A DNA stretch of 64,000 bases from Curtobacterium flaccumfaciens (GCA_029689965.1 CP121450.1:992001-1056000); one strand, 5' to 3'; counted from the first letter of the stretch, positions 16,583 to 28,575 are shown. Program-made: numbers and translations. The notes: a model not told the origin generated them from the sequence alone.

Positions 16583-17638
16583 ATGTCGATGTCGACGAGG
16601 ACCGATCCGCGGCGCACCAGCGCCTCTCCCGTGCCAGGGCCTGGTGCGGCAGTCCTCTGCCTCGACCTCGGTGGGACCGCCGTCAAGGCGGCGGTCGCTC
16701 GCGACGGTGCCGTCGTCGACCACCACGAGCAACCGATCGGCGACGACGGAGCCATCCCGACCATCCGTCGGGCCGCCGAAGTGCTCGCCGCCCGGGGTGC
16801 CGTCGGGCCGAGTGGTCCCGGCTCGTTCGACCGCGTCGCCATCGCGGTCCCGGGCATCGTCGACCGTGATCGCAACACGCTCACCGCCGCGTACGGCAAG
16901 TACCGCGACCTTCTCGACGCCGACCTCGACGCGTGGTGCCGTCGGGAGCTCGGCGCGCCGGCCACCATCGAGAACGACGCCCGCGCGGCCCTGCTCGGCG
17001 AGACGGCCTCCGGCGTCGCTGTCGGGGCGACCGATGCCGTCCTGATGACGCTCGGGACCGGCATCGGCACCGCGGCGATGACCGATGGTCGACTCGTGCG
17101 CGGCGTGCACGACCACGGCGGTGTGCTCGGCGGCCACGTGACCGTCGAGATCGACGGACCGCCGTGCAACTGTGGCAACACCGGTTGTGCCGAAGCTCTC
17201 GCCAGCACGTGGTCGCTCGGCCGGACGCTCCGGCACCGTCCGAACGTCGCAGCCTCGGACTGGCCCGCGCGACTCGACGCCGGGCCGATCGGCTTCCGCG
17301 AGCTCGTCGAGGCCGCGGACGCCGACGACCCGATCGCGCGCGACGTGCTCGACCGATGCACCCGGGTGTGGGGAGCCGTGCTCGTGGGTCTCTGCCATGC
17401 CTACGACCCGACCGTCGTGGTCGTGACGGGAGGGGTGCTGCGGGCGGGTGATCGCGTGCTCGGACCGGTCCGCCGGTACCTCGACGAGCACCTGTGGCGC
17501 TCGCTCCCACGGCCGGACGTGGTGGCGCCGACGCAGCCCGACCGTTCCGTGGTGCGCGGCCTTGCCCGAGCAGCGACGTCCTCCGCGACGGACGTGCCGC
17601 ACCCCGATGACGACCACTCCCGGAAGGACGCCCGATGA
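16583..17638 (+). CDS. ROK-family sugar kinase
   Basis: Intact 351-aa ROK kinase. Phosphate-binding DLGGTAVKAAV near residue 30, the sugar-binding GTGIGTA and HDHGGVLGGHVTVE block, and the zinc motif CNCGNTGCAEA (CxCGxxGCxE). Members phosphorylate glucose, mannose or related sugars at position 6. First structural gene of the mannoside operon, overlapping the next gene by 4 bases; mannokinase or glucokinase activity fits the neighbours. The N-terminal 20 residues are extra to the family, so a later start is possible. Confidence 0.87.
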   Translation: MSMSTRTDPRRTSASPVPGPGAAVLCLDLGGTAVKAAVARDGAVVDHHEQPIGDDGAIPTIRRAAEVLAARGAVGPSGPGSFDRVAIAVPGIVDRDRNTLTAAYGKYRDLLDADLDAWCRRELGAPATIENDARAALLGETASGVAVGATDAVLMTLGTGIGTAAMTDGRLVRGVHDHGGVLGGHVTVEIDGPPCNCGNTGCAEALASTWSLGRTLRHRPNVAASDWPARLDAGPIGFRELVEAADADDPIARDVLDRCTRVWGAVLVGLCHAYDPTVVVVTGGVLRAGDRVLGPVRRYLDEHLWRSLPRPDVVAPTQPDRSVVRGLARAATSSATDVPHPDDDHSRKDAR

Positions 17639-19495
17639 CGCGCCGATCCAGTAGCTACGTGACACGACCCACCGTCGCGCTCCCGCCTGGCGCCACCGTG
17701 CACCAGGGCACCGCCGTGTGGTCCGCCGTCGCCGACGCCGTCGCCGCTCTCGACCGTCCGGTGGTCGTGGTCGACGCCTACCCCGGCGCGGACGTCGACG
17801 CGATCACCGCCGCGGCACGAGACGCTCTCCCGGGCTGGGGCGTGGTGGATGCCGAGGAGCGCACCGCGCTCCCGACCGACGCCCTCGACGCGCTCGTCGG
17901 ACCGGCTCTCACGGACGACCGGGTCTTCGGGGTCCTGTCGCACTTCGACGTCGAGCAGTTCCTCGACCCGGCCGGGGTCAGGCGTCTGCGGTCAGAGGTC
18001 GGAGATCGCACGGCTCCGGTGCTCGTCGTCGGCTGGGGTGCGGCGCGGATCCTGCCGGACGCCGACCTGCTCGTCCTCGCGGACATGGCCCGTTGGGAGC
18101 TCCAGCGCCGCCAGCGGGCGGGAGCGGCGAACTGGCACGCGGCGAACGGGGACGAGGACGCGCTCCGCAAGTACAAGCGCGGGTTCTTCGTCGAGTGGCG
18201 GACGGCCGACGACCACAAGCAGACCCTGCTCGGCCGGGTGGACCTCGTGATCGACACGAACCGAGGCGTCGACGACGTGACCGCGGTGGAGGGCGGCGCC
18301 TTCCGAGCCGCCCTCCGCACCGCGAGCCGCTCTCCGTTCCGTCCGGTGCCGTTCTTCGACCCGGGAGTGTGGGGCGGTCAGTGGATGAAGGAGCACCTCG
18401 GGCTCGACCCGGACGTGCCGAACTACGCCTGGTGCTTCGACTGCGTGCCCGAGGAGAACTCCCTGCTGCTGGCCCCCACGGTCGGTCCCGCCCACGATGC
18501 GGACGCGGACGCGGTGCCCGTGGTCGAGGTCCCCGCGATGGACCTCGTGCTCGCCGAACCACGGGCCCTGCTCGGGGAGCGGACGTTCGCCCGGTTCGGC
18601 GCAGAGTTCCCCATCCGCTTCGACTTCCTCGACACCATGGGCGGCGGCAACCTGTCGCTCCAGGTCCACCCGCTGACCGACTACATCCAGCGCACCTTCG
18701 GCATGCACTACACGCAGGACGAGAGCTACTACATGCTCGACGCCGGGCCGGCGGCGACGGTGTACCTCGGGGTCAAGGAAGGCGTCGACGCCGCCGCGAT
18801 GGCCGATGACCTCCGGGTGGCGGCCGCGGGTGGCGAGCCGTTCGACGCGGAGCGCTACGTCAACCGGTTCCCGGCCGCGAAGCACGACCACTTCGCGATC
18901 CCCGCGGGCACGGTCCACTGCTCCGGGGTGGACTCGATGGTGCTCGAGATCTCGGCGACGCCGTTCATCTTCACCTTCAAGCTGGGACTGGGGGCGTGTC
19001 GGCCTCGACGGCATCCCGCGGCCCGTGCACCTGGACCACGGACTCGCGAACATCCAGTGGGAGCGCGACACCGACTGGGTGCGCGACCACCTGGTCGACC
19101 AGGTCGAGGTCCTGCGGGATGAGCCCGGTGAACGCGAGGAGCGCACCGGGCTGCACGAGACGGAGTTCATCGAGGTCCGCCGGCACTGGTTCGATCGTGC
19201 CTCGGAACGGGACGCCCGAGGCACCGTCCACGTCCTGAACCTCGTGGAGGGGGACGAGGTCGAGGTCATCAGTCCCGACGGCACCTTCCCGCCGTACGTC
19301 GTGCACTACGCGGAGACCTTCGTGGTACCCGCCGCGGTCGGACGCTACGTCGTCCGACCGGGCGCGGCCGCGCGCTCGGAGCGGTTCGCCACCGTGCAGG
19401 CGTCCGTGCGCGGGACGACCCGGGACGCCCGCGCTGCGTCGGACGCGACCATGGAGCCCCGCAGTTCCACCTTCGTTGGTATCGAAATCAACTAG
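17635..19495 (+). CDS. Class I mannose-6-phosphate isomerase-like protein
   Basis: Long protein (about 619 aa). The first 250 residues resemble a nucleoside/uridine-kinase-like appendage, as in some actinobacterial homologues. The second half carries the metalloenzyme cupin motifs LSLQVHPLTDYIQRTFGMHY and DHFAIPAGTVHCSG. Frame break at about 18990 in AAGCTGGGACTGG: an extra C fits the length, though two missing bases would also restore it. It would convert mannose 6-phosphate to fructose 6-phosphate after the ROK kinase. The function of the N-terminal part is not certain. Confidence 0.75.
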
Positions 19496-19601
19496 GGCGC
19501 GCGGTCGCCGCCGACGAGACACGGCAACGAGCCCCAGCCCACCAAGCCACCAACGCACCAACCCGACAACCCGACCACCGACTCGATGGGGAGACGGTCA
19601 G

Positions 19602-20892
19602 ATGACATCCGAACCGATCCACGGCATCACCCGCCGCGCCGCTCTCGGCGTGGGAGCAGCTGGCCTGCTCACCGTCCTCGCCGGCTGCGCTCGGGGACCT
19701 CGACCCGAGCGGCCCCCGCCGGCCTCATCACCCTGAACAGCGACAACGGCACCTGGGGCCCGGGCTGGTCGGCGGCGTCGAAGCCGCTCAAGCGCACCAC
19801 GGGCTACGCGCTCCAACCGAGGAGCGTGCCGAACGTCGGCAACTACCAGCAGATCGTCCGGATGTCGTCGCAGACCGGGGCCACGACGGACCTCGTCAAG
19901 TGGTGGAACGGGTACCGGTTGCAGGACCTCGCCCGCGGTGACGTCCTCAGCCCGCTCGACGATGCCTGGGACGCCGCACTCGACAAGGGCTGGGTGGACG
20001 GCGCGCTCCGGAAGTCGTTCCAGTACCGCGGCCGCACCTACGGCATGCCCCTCTACAAGAGCTACTACGCGATGTTCTACGACAAGCAGGTCTTCGCCGA
20101 GCATGGCCTGTCCGTGCCGGCCACCTGGGACGAGTTCCGGGCCGTGGCCGAGAAGCTCCGGTCGGCGGGCATCGACCCGGTGATGGCACCGGGGCGAGCA
20201 CGTGGGAGTCGCTGATCTGGTTCCAGCAGCTCGTCGCAGGGATCGACCCGGAGTTCTACGTCGCACTGACGAACAAGCGCGCGAAGTACACCGACGCCAA
20301 GGCCGTCGAGGCGATGGACACCTGGTCGGACCTGTACGAGGGCGGGGTGTTCTCCGCGCCGGACGTGTCGACCGCGACCGTGCCCGGCCTCGTGCAGCAG
20401 AAGAAGTTCGGCATGCTGCTCTACGGCACGTTCACGATCAACTCGCTCATCGCCGCCGGCGTGACCGGTGAGCAGGTGGGGCTGTTCATGCTCCCGCCGT
20501 CGAAGGCGGAGCAGGCCGCCGTGTTCGTCGAGAGCGGTGCGCTGTGCGTGCCGCAGAACGCCCACAAGCACGAGGCAGCGATGCGGGTCGCCGGCGACTG
20601 GCTCGCCGACGACGTCCAGCAGGCCTGGGCGGACTTCCTCGGCGACACCTCGCCGAACCCGGCGGTCCTGCCCCGGAAGAGCTTCGTCGGCGACATCGCC
20701 ACGATCGTGCGGGAGCAGGACCCGACGCAGCTCACCCGCTACTGGGAGGCGTCCCCACCCGCCCTCGTCGAGTCGAACGTCCAGTCGCTCGGCTCGTTCA
20801 TGGTGCACCCCAGCCCGGGGAACGCCCGCGCCACCCTCGCCGAGATGCAGCAGCGAGCCGACACCGAGTGGAAGACCTGGGAGGCAGCATGA
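19602..20892 (+). CDS. Sugar ABC transporter substrate-binding lipoprotein
   Basis: About 430 aa, family 1 extracellular solute-binding protein. Twin-Arg-like start (GITRRAALGVGAAGLLTVL) and lipobox LAGCARG, then the typical WNGYRLQDLARGDVLSPLDD and YGMPLYKSYYAMFYD segments. Two missing G bases (about 19712 and 20197). It should bind mannosides or oligosaccharides outside the cell for the two permeases that follow; an ATPase is not encoded here, so a shared MsiK-type ATPase is likely. Confidence 0.85.
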
Positions 20893-21840
20893 GCGCCCCG
20901 ACCGTGACGCCGCCGCAGGCGTCCACCGCCTCGACGACCGCGCCGGTGTCGCCGCACGGGACCGCCCGGACGGCCGGGCAACGACTCCGCGCCCGACTCA
21001 GCGCCGGCGGGTTCCTCGCTCCGGCCGTGGTCCTCGTGGTCCTGCTCGTGATCGTCCCGTTCGCCTTCACGGTGTACCGGAGCTTCTTCGACGACAACGG
21101 GTTCCGCCGACGCTGGGTGGGCCTCGAGAACTACACCGCGCTGCTCACCGACCCGGTGTTCGGGCAGTCGCTGCAGAACACCGTGATGTGGGTGGTCGGC
21201 ACGCTGGTCCTCCCGGTCGGGCTCGGACTCGCGATCGCCGCCGGCACCTGGAAGCTCGAGCTCGGCGGCCTCGCCCGGTTCGCCATCGTGCTGCCGTACG
21301 CCATCTCCGGTGCCGCGACCGCCGTGGTCTGGACGTTCATGCTGTCGAGCGACGGAGCCCTCGCGCAGATGCTGACGGCCGTCGGGCTCGGCTCCCTCGC
21401 CCAGCCGTGGCTGCTCGACTGGCCGCTCAACACCGTGATGATGATCCTCGCGACGACGTGGCAGGCGACGGGGGCGAACGTGATCCTGTTCCTCGTCGGC
21501 CTGCAGGGCATCCCGCAGAACACGCTCGAGGCCGGGGAGCTCGACGGTGCGAGCGGCTGGAAGCTGTTCCGCTACGTCACGTTCCCGCAGGCTACGGGCG
21601 ATCACGGTCGTCGTGGTCGGCATCGCCATCGTGAACTCCCTCAAGGTCTTCGACCAGGTCCTGCTGCTGACGAACGGCGGCCCCGGTACCTCGTCCGAGA
21701 CCCTCGCGCTCACCATGTACCGCGAGACCTTCACGCTGCAGCGGTACGGCGCAGGCGCGGCCGTCGCGGTGTTCCTGACGATCGTCGTGGTCGTCGCGTC
21801 CGTGCTCTACCTGCGTCGCCAGCTCCGGCCGGAACGCTGA
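20889..21840 (+). CDS. Sugar ABC transporter permease 1 (MalF type)
   Basis: About 316 aa, six predicted helices after a cytoplasmic N-tail. The binding-protein-dependent loop (EAA motif) is LEAGELDGASGWKLFRYVTF. Frame break at about 21596 in CAGGCTACGG, where an extra C between G and T is inferred (FPQVRAITVVVVG). The start overlaps the lipoprotein stop by 4 bases. Confidence 0.87.
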
Positions 21841-21855
21841 GAACAGGAGTCCGAC

Positions 21856-22761
21856 ATGGCAACCCCAACCGTCGCGGCAGCCACCGGCGGCCGCTCCGTC
21901 CGCGGGTCGGCAGCGAGCAGGACGAGTCCGCCGCGGCCCAGGTCCACGGTGCGCCGCACCGCGCTCGTCGTCGTGCTCACGCTGGCCGCTCTGGTCTGGC
22001 TCGTGCCGAGCTGGCTGATGGTCGTGAACGCCTTCGTGCCGAGCTCGCAGTACAGCAACAGCCCGCAGTGGTGGCCGACCTCGTTCGGGCTGTTCCAGAA
22101 CATCGGGACCGCGTTCGCGAACGCCGCGGTCGGTCAGGGCATGCTCAACAGCGCGCTCTACGCGGTCGTCGGCGCCGGCGTCGCGGTGGTGATCGCGGCG
22201 ATGGCGTCGTTCGCCGTCGTCATCATGCCCGTCAAGCGGCCGACGTTCTGGTTCTGGTTCATCTACATCGGCACGATCCTGCCGCTCCAGGCGTTCATCT
22301 CGCCGCTCTTCACCGGGTACGCCCTGACGTCGCTCTACGACTCCCAGGCCGGCATGCTGCTCGTCTACGTCGGCCTCACGATCCCGTTCGCCTTCTTCGT
22401 CATCCGCGGGCAGATGAGCACGCTGCCGACCGAGATGCGCGAGGCCGCCTCGCTGGACGGCGCCGGATGGGTGCGCATGTTCCTCCGCGTGCACCTGCCG
22501 CTCTCGCGGAGCGCCCTGATGGCCGCGTTCGTCTTCCAGTTCACCTGGATCTGGAACGACCTGCTGTTCGGGTTGACACTGTCGACGAGCTCGAACATCC
22601 GGCCGGCGATGGCCACCCTGGCCGACCTGACCGGCAACTACTCGACCTTCGGTCCGCCGGTGGTGCTGGCCGGTGCGCTCGTCGCCTCCCTGCCGACGGT
22701 CGTCGTCTTCTTCGCCTTCCAGCGTTTCTTCGGTCGCGGGTTCGCCCCGATGGCCGGCTGA
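21856..22761 (+). CDS. Sugar ABC transporter permease 2 (MalG type)
   Basis: Intact 301-aa inner-membrane permease. EAA motif MREAASLDGAGWVRMFLRVH, preceded by the usual helices and followed by FQFTWIWNDLLFGL. Fifteen bases after permease 1 with GAACAGGAG as ribosome binding site. It pairs with permease 1 as the heterodimeric channel. Confidence 0.9.
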   Translation: MATPTVAAATGGRSVRGSAASRTSPPRPRSTVRRTALVVVLTLAALVWLVPSWLMVVNAFVPSSQYSNSPQWWPTSFGLFQNIGTAFANAAVGQGMLNSALYAVVGAGVAVVIAAMASFAVVIMPVKRPTFWFWFIYIGTILPLQAFISPLFTGYALTSLYDSQAGMLLVYVGLTIPFAFFVIRGQMSTLPTEMREAASLDGAGWVRMFLRVHLPLSRSALMAAFVFQFTWIWNDLLFGLTLSTSSNIRPAMATLADLTGNYSTFGPPVVLAGALVASLPTVVVFFAFQRFFGRGFAPMAG

Positions 22762-22948
22762 CCAGACGCAGGGGCGGCCGACGTCGACCCTGCCCGGCGG
22801 CACAGCGGCGGTCAGCCCCGCGGCGCACCGCCCGCCGGACCCACCGCCGGTCGGACCCACCGATCCGACCTGGAGGCGCGGCACCGCCCGCACCGCACCG
22901 CGCCCGCCAGACCCACCGATCCGACACCTCGAACAGGAGTGGTTCCCC

Positions 22949-25900
22949 GTGTCCTCACCAGCCCTCATCGCCGCGTCACCGTGGCGCGACGACGACGCCC
23001 GCGACGGCATGCTCGACCGGGCGGTCAGCGCCCGCGGCACCCTCGGCGGCGTCGCCGTCCGCGTCATCGCCGAACCCCTGCTCCGGCACGAGGACGGTGT
23101 CCCGTGCAGAGCATCCGCCTGCTCGCGGACATCGGCTCCTCCGACGTCGCCGCCCACGACGGCCGCGCGGCAGCGGCGTCCGGGTCGCCGGGCGCCCCGT
23201 GGCGGTTCCTGCTGCGCAGGGCCGTTCCGGTCGTGCCGACGAGCGCGGTCCCGACGACGCGCCGACCGTGCCCGGCGCGGCCGACGACGCCGACGCGACC
23301 ACCCACCGGACCGTCGCCGCCGGGACGGAGGCCGAGCCGCGCCTCCCGTCCGTCGATGCCGTCGAAGCAGGCGGCACCGACCGCCTGGTCCGTGTCGTCC
23401 CCGGGCCGGCCGGATCCGTCCGGCTGCTCGTCCGACGCGTCGACGAGGAGCAGACGGCGACCGTCGTCGTCGGCGACGACCGCCTGTCCTTCCCGCTCCG
23501 ACCGCAGCGGGCGTGGTCGGTGCACCTCGTGCACCACTCGCACTTCGACTTCGGCTACACGGACCCCCAGACCGAGGTGTTCCAGGCGCAGCGGTCGTAC
23601 CTCGACTCGGTGCTCGACCTCGCCCGTGAGACCGACGACTGGCCGGACGACGCGCGCTTCCGCTGGAACGTCGAGGCGCTCTGGGCGTCTCCGACTGGGC
23701 GGCGCACCGCAGCGACGCCCGCGTCGAGGAGTTCGTCCAGCTGGTCCGCGACGGCCGGGTGTCGCTCAGCGCGATGCCGTTCAACCTCCACACCGACGTC
23801 TGCTCGACCGAGGAGCTGCACCAGCTCCTCGCCGACGCGCGCCGCGTCCGCGACCGGTACGGCATCGAGTTCACGACCGCGATGCAGACCGACGTGCCCG
23901 GACAGGTGGTCGGTCTGCCGGACGCGCTGCAGGAGGTCGGCGTCCGGTACCTCTCGGTCGCGCACAACTGGGCGGGCCGCTCGCAGCCGCACACGAGCGG
24001 CGGGATCGACCTGCCGCGCCTGTTCCGCTGGCGCACGCCCGCGGGCAACGAGGTCATCGTCTGGATGACCGACTCCCCGCACGGGCTGGCCTACATGGAG
24101 GGGCCGATGCTCGGCTTCCACGACGGCATCGAGCGCGTCGACGAGTTCTTCCCGCCGTACCTCGAGGCCCTCGCGACCCGCGGCTACCCGTTCCCCGCCG
24201 GCGTGTTCGGCGCGCACGGCGAGGACGTCGAACCGGCCGAGGGCTACCCCTGGGACGTGCTGCACCTGCGCACCCACGGCTGGGTCGCGGACAACGCGCC
24301 GGCCCGGGCGCGGGTGTCCGAGATCGTCCGCGAGTGGAACGACACCTGGGAGTCACCGCGACTCCGGGTCTCCACGAACGACGACTTCTTCACCGAGGCG
24401 GTCGAGCGGTACGGGTCCGACCTGCAGACCGTGACGGGCGACTGGGGTGACTGGTGGGTCGAGGGCGTCGGCTCCGCGGCCCAGGCGATGGCCGTCGGTC
24501 GGCAGGCGCAGGACCGCGTGTCCGACGGACGCTCGACGTCCCAGGTCCTGGCATGGGCCGGTGGTGACCCGGTCCGGGACGAGCAGGCGCAGGCCGCAGC
24601 GGCGTACGACGCCGTGACGATGTTCGACGAGCACACCTGGGGTGCGAGCAACTCGTGGTTGCACGGCGACCACGGGTACGACTCCGGCGAGCGGCAGTGG
24701 CAGTGGAAGGCAGCGCAGGCGCACGTGGCCGGGGACCGAGCGGACGGTCTCGTGGATGCGGCGCTCGCCGGGGTGGGCGACGCCGTGTCCCGGGGGAGGG
24801 GGCGCTCGCGTCGCTCGTGGTCGTCGAGCAGGCCGCGCTCGCCCGCTCGGGGGTCGTCCGCGCCTTCCTCAAGGAGTCGCTCGTCCCGTTCGACACCGCG
24901 TTCCACGTGGTCGACGCGCGGACCGGGACGACCGTCCCGCACGCCGTCGCGGACCAGGTGAACCGGTCGCACCGCGAGGCCGGACGATGGGTCTCGTTCC
25001 CGTCGTCGACGCCCCGCCGTTCGGGTTGCTGCGCTTCGACGTGGTGGCGGGCGCCGGCGGCCCCGCTGCTGCCGAGACGCTCGAGCCGCTCACGATCACC
25101 AACGAGTACCTGACCGTCCGCGTCGACCCGACCACCGCGTCGATCGCCTCGATCGTCGAGAACCGCACCGGCCGTGAGCTCGTCCGCTCCGACGCGGTGG
25201 TCGGGTTCAACGGCTACGTGTACGACCGGTACGCGAGCGCTCCGCGGAACAACCACCTGGCGAACAAGCTGTACACGTCCGAGCGGCTCGAACTGCTCGC
25301 GACCCGGCAGCTCGCCCGTCCCGCGGTCGTGCTCGAGCACACCGCCGACGCCGTCGAACAGCGGATCGTCTACGAGTCGGCCGCCCGGGCACCGACGGTA
25401 TCGAGACGACGCTGCGCCTGCGGACCGGCGAGGCGCACCTCGTGATCGAGAACCGCATCCGCAAGCCGCTCACCGACGAGAAGGAGAGCGCCTACTTCGC
25501 GTTCCCGTTCGCCGTCACCGACCCCGTGGTCCGGTACGAGGTGTCCGGCGGCGTCACGGGCGACGGGCTCGACCACATCCCCGGCGCCCCGCAGCACATG
25601 CGTGCCGTGCGGCACTGGGTCACCGTCGACGGTGCCGAGGGCGGGGCGGCGTGGGTCACGAAGGACGTCCCGCTCGTCGAGCCCTCGACGATCGCGGTGC
25701 CCTACGCACCGTTCCCTGCGAGCACCGCACCGGAGCAGCCCGGGACCGTGTGGTCGTGGGTGCACAACAACCTCTGGGACACGAACTTCCCGATCGAGCA
25801 GGCGTTCGAGATGACCTTCACCTACGCCGTCGGCGTGCCGGACACGGCCGCGCGGTCGATCGAGGGGACCGCGCTCCGGACGGCGGCTGCGGTGACGAGA

Positions 25901-26262
25901 CCGTTCCGCGCCGTGGGCGCGCGGGGACGGCCGGGAGGCGCGGGTCGGCTCGTCGACGACGCGCTCGGCCGGGCGGGACTCACGCTGGACGACGACCGGG
26001 TCCAGGTCGTCTCGGTCGTCACGGATCCGACGGGGACGCCACGGCGTCCGTCGTCCGGTTGCAGTCGGTGGCCGGCTCGCCGCTGGACCTCGGCATCACG
26101 GTCGGCCACGGCGTCGCCGCGGTGCGACGCACCACCTACCTCGGCGACGACCTCGGCGCGCTGGAGGTCCGGGGCGACGGCATCACCGTGCCGCTCGCGC
26201 CCTTCGAGACCGTGGGCGTGCGGATCACACGAGCGCCAGGATCGGCAGGGGCACCAGCATGA
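22949..26262 (+). CDS. GH38 alpha-mannosidase
   Basis: About 1106 aa after allowing for seven single-base losses (about 23099, 23215, 23693, 24797, 25005, 25395, 26035); the corrected length is then exactly in frame. GH38 zinc-site start VHHSHFDFGYTDPQ near residue 195, catalytic-domain segments SAMPFNLHTDVCSTEELHQL and TMFDEHTWGAS, then the all-beta C-terminal domains. No signal peptide, so it is cytoplasmic. It would cleave imported alpha-mannosides for the kinase and isomerase upstream. Start GTG at 22949 behind AACAGGAGTGG; a 187-base GC-rich spacer separates it from the permease. Confidence 0.87.
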
Positions 26263-26315
26263 CCGGCCCCGACCGGGCGCGCGCGGCGCCGGGCCGCCGC
26301 GCGTAGCCTGCGCAC

Positions 26316-27779
26316 GTGGACCTCGCAGCGTGGACCCAGTGGGCCGGCGCGTCCGACTACGACGTCGCCAGGTTCGTGGTGCAACGCGGCGTCGCGGCGA
26401 TCGCCTGCCTCGCGTTCCTCTCCGCCGTCGCCCAGTTCCCCGCACTCGTCGGGAGCACGGGCTGCTGCCGGTCCCACGGTTCATGCAGCGCCCGTACGCT
26501 CGACGGCTGCCGGTCGTGTGGCGGTGGTGGCGGTACACGGACCGACGGCTCCGCCTGCTCGCCGGCGGCGGAGCCGTGGTGTCGTTCGCCCTGGTCGTCG
26601 GCCTCCCGCAGCGCGCGCCGTGGTGGGTGCCGATGGTGTGCTTCCTCGTGCTGTGGCTGGCGTACCTGTCGATCTCCGACGTCGGACAGACCTTCTGGGC
26701 GTTCGGGTGGGAGTCGCTGCTCGTCGAGTCGCTCTTCACGGTCGCGTTCCTCGGCGCCGACGACGTCGCGCCGCCGGTGGTCGTGCTGTTCGCGGTGCGG
26801 TGGCTCGTGTTCCGGCTGGAGTTCGGCGCCGGCATGATCAAGATGCGCGGCGACCGGTCGTGGCGGGACCTGACGGCGCTGTACTACCACCACGAGACGC
26901 AGCCGATGCCGAACCCGCTGTCGCGGACGGCGCACCTGCTCCCGAAGCCGGTCCACCGGCTCGAGACGCTGGGAGCCACTTCGTGCAGCTCGTCGTGCCG
27001 TTCTTCCTCTTCGCGCCCCAGCCGGTCGCCTCGGTCGCCGCGGCGCTCGTGCTCGTCACGCAGCTTCGGCTGGTGGTGTCGGGCAACTTCGCGTGGCTGA
27101 ACTGGATCACGCTCGTGCTCGCCTTCGCGGCGGTCGACGACCGGTCGGCGTCGGCGGTGGTGCCGTGGCTCGACCCGCTGGTCGGATCGGGGCCGAGCGC
27201 GACGCCGGTGTCCTTCGTCGCGGTCACGGTGGTGGTCGGAGCGCTGCTCGCCTGGTTGTCCTGGCCGGCGGTGCAGAACCTCGTGTCGCGGCGGCAGCTC
27301 ATGAACGCCTCGTTCAACCGGTGGCACCTCGCGAACGCGTACGGGGCGTTCGGGAGCGTGACCAAGCAGCGTGACGAGGTGATCGTCGAGGGCACCCTCG
27401 CCGAGGCGCCGCTCGAGGAGGACTGGCAGCCCTACGAGTTCCGCGGCAAGCCCGGCGACCCCCGTCGCAGGCCCGCACAGTTCGCGCCGTACCACCTGCG
27501 GCTGGACTGGCTGATGTGGTTCCTCGCGCTCGGGCGGACGACCGGTGGTTCCGCGTGTTCGTCGTCCGGCTGCTCGAGGCGGACCGGCCGACCCTTCGAC
27601 TGCTCGCGCGGGATCCGTTCGACGGTGAACGGCCGCGGTGGGTGCGCGCGCGCACGTTCCGCTACCGGTTCGCGACACGGGCCGAGCGGCGCCGCACCGG
27701 GCTGTACTGGATCCGGCAGGAGCGGCACCTGCTCGTGGCACCCACGGGACTCCCGGGCGGACGCCGCGGCCGTGACTGA
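26316..27779 (+). CDS. Lipase maturation factor family membrane protein
   Basis: About 488 aa, multi-pass membrane protein of the LMF1-like family. Recognisable segments are WESLLVESLFTVAFLGA, FRLEFGAGMIKMRGDRSWRD and LTALYYHHETQPMPNPLS, with a C-terminal HLRLDWLMWFLAL and a soluble tail. Three missing G bases break it (about 26459, 26975, 27537). In animals the family folds lipases in the ER; the bacterial role is unknown. Start GTG at 26316, 53 bases after the mannosidase. Confidence 0.85.
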
Positions 27780-27883
27780 GCAGTGGACGTCGGGTGGCGA
27801 CGCCGCGCGCGACGATTGCTGCTCGGCCGCTGCCGGCTGGGGCCGTGGTGGCGACCGTGGGGCGACGCGAGTCGCGGGACGGA

Positions 27884-27916
27884 GCCGCACCGGGCCTCCA
27901 GGCCTGGAGGCGCGGC
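27884..27916. terminator. Palindrome in the rpmB upstream region
   Basis: A perfect 16-base core CCTCCAGGCCTGGAGG (27895-27910) inside a longer imperfect stem with the GGAGGCGCGG motif also found at 2190 and 35934. It lies about 105 bases after the lipase maturation factor gene and just before the rpmB promoter, so it probably ends the upstream transcript. Confidence 0.55.
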
Positions 27917-27945
27917 TTGTGACAGACGCGGACGTCGCGTACTGT
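27917..27945 (+). promoter_or_regulatory. Probable promoter of rpmB-rpmG-rpsN
   Basis: TTGTGA (27917-27922) and TACTGT (27940-27945) are separated by 17 bases, about 220 bases upstream of rpmB. The 27946-28166 leader holds no gene I can support and ends in CAGGAGGAAACC, a strong ribosome binding site. Confidence 0.5.
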
Positions 27946-28166
27946 AGACCCTTGGTCCGTCACGTCCGCGTGGCAGACCCAGTTGTTCCAAGCCCTCCGA
28001 CCGTCGCGTACGCCGCGGTCGCGCGGTGTTCTCGGCCCCTTCGACAGGGACCGCGGGCCTGGGCGGTGCGCACAACCCCCTCGCTCGGTCCCGGACCAGC
28101 GCGTGCGCTCCAGGCAAGTGAACTTGGGAGCGGCCGTCCGGTCGCTCGGTACCTCAGGAGGAAACC

Positions 28167-28403
28167 ATGGCAGCAGTGTGCCAGGTGACCGGAGCCACCC
28201 CCGGCTTCGGACACAACATCTCGCACTCGCACCGCCGGACGAAGCGTCGCTTCGACCCGAACGTGCAGAAGAAGACGTACTACGTGCCCTCGCTTCGTCG
28301 TAACGTCACGCTCACGCTCAGCGCGAAGGGCATCAAGGTGATCGACGCACGCGGCATCGAGTCCGTGGTCAAGGATCTCCTCGCCCGTGGGGAGAAGATC
28401 TGA
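28167..28403 (+). CDS. rpmB: Ribosomal protein bL28
   Basis: Intact 78-aa bL28: [20 protein letters not shown] then the basic [12 protein letters not shown] and [11 protein letters not shown] blocks. It lacks the CxxC pairs of the zinc-binding form. Its stop overlaps the rpmG start (TGATG). The order rpmB-rpmG-rpsN is common in actinobacteria. Confidence 0.95.
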   Translation: MAAVCQVTGATPGFGHNISHSHRRTKRRFDPNVQKKTYYVPSLRRNVTLTLSAKGIKVIDARGIESVVKDLLARGEKI

Positions 28404-28573
28404 TGGCCAAGAAGGGTCAGGACGTTCGTCCGATCATCAAGCTCCGCTCCACGGCGGGCACCGGGTTCACCTACGCGACCAAGAAGAACCGTCGCAACAA
28501 CCCGGACCGCCTCGTGCTCAAGAAGTACGACCCGGTGATCCGCAAGCACGTCGACTTCCGTGAGGAGCGCTAA
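28403..28573 (+). CDS. rpmG: Ribosomal protein bL33
   Basis: Intact 56-aa bL33 ([20 protein letters not shown], ending HVDFREER). No Cys pairs, so this is the zinc-free form. Overlaps rpmB by one base and precedes rpsN by 2 bases. Confidence 0.95.
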   Translation: MAKKGQDVRPIIKLRSTAGTGFTYATKKNRRNNPDRLVLKKYDPVIRKHVDFREER

Positions 28574-28575
28574 GC

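Noticed and set aside
27946..28166. Ribosomal-protein leader as a structured RNA or riboswitch
   Set aside because: No st riking paired structure or known motif could be made out by eye beyond the GC-rich background.
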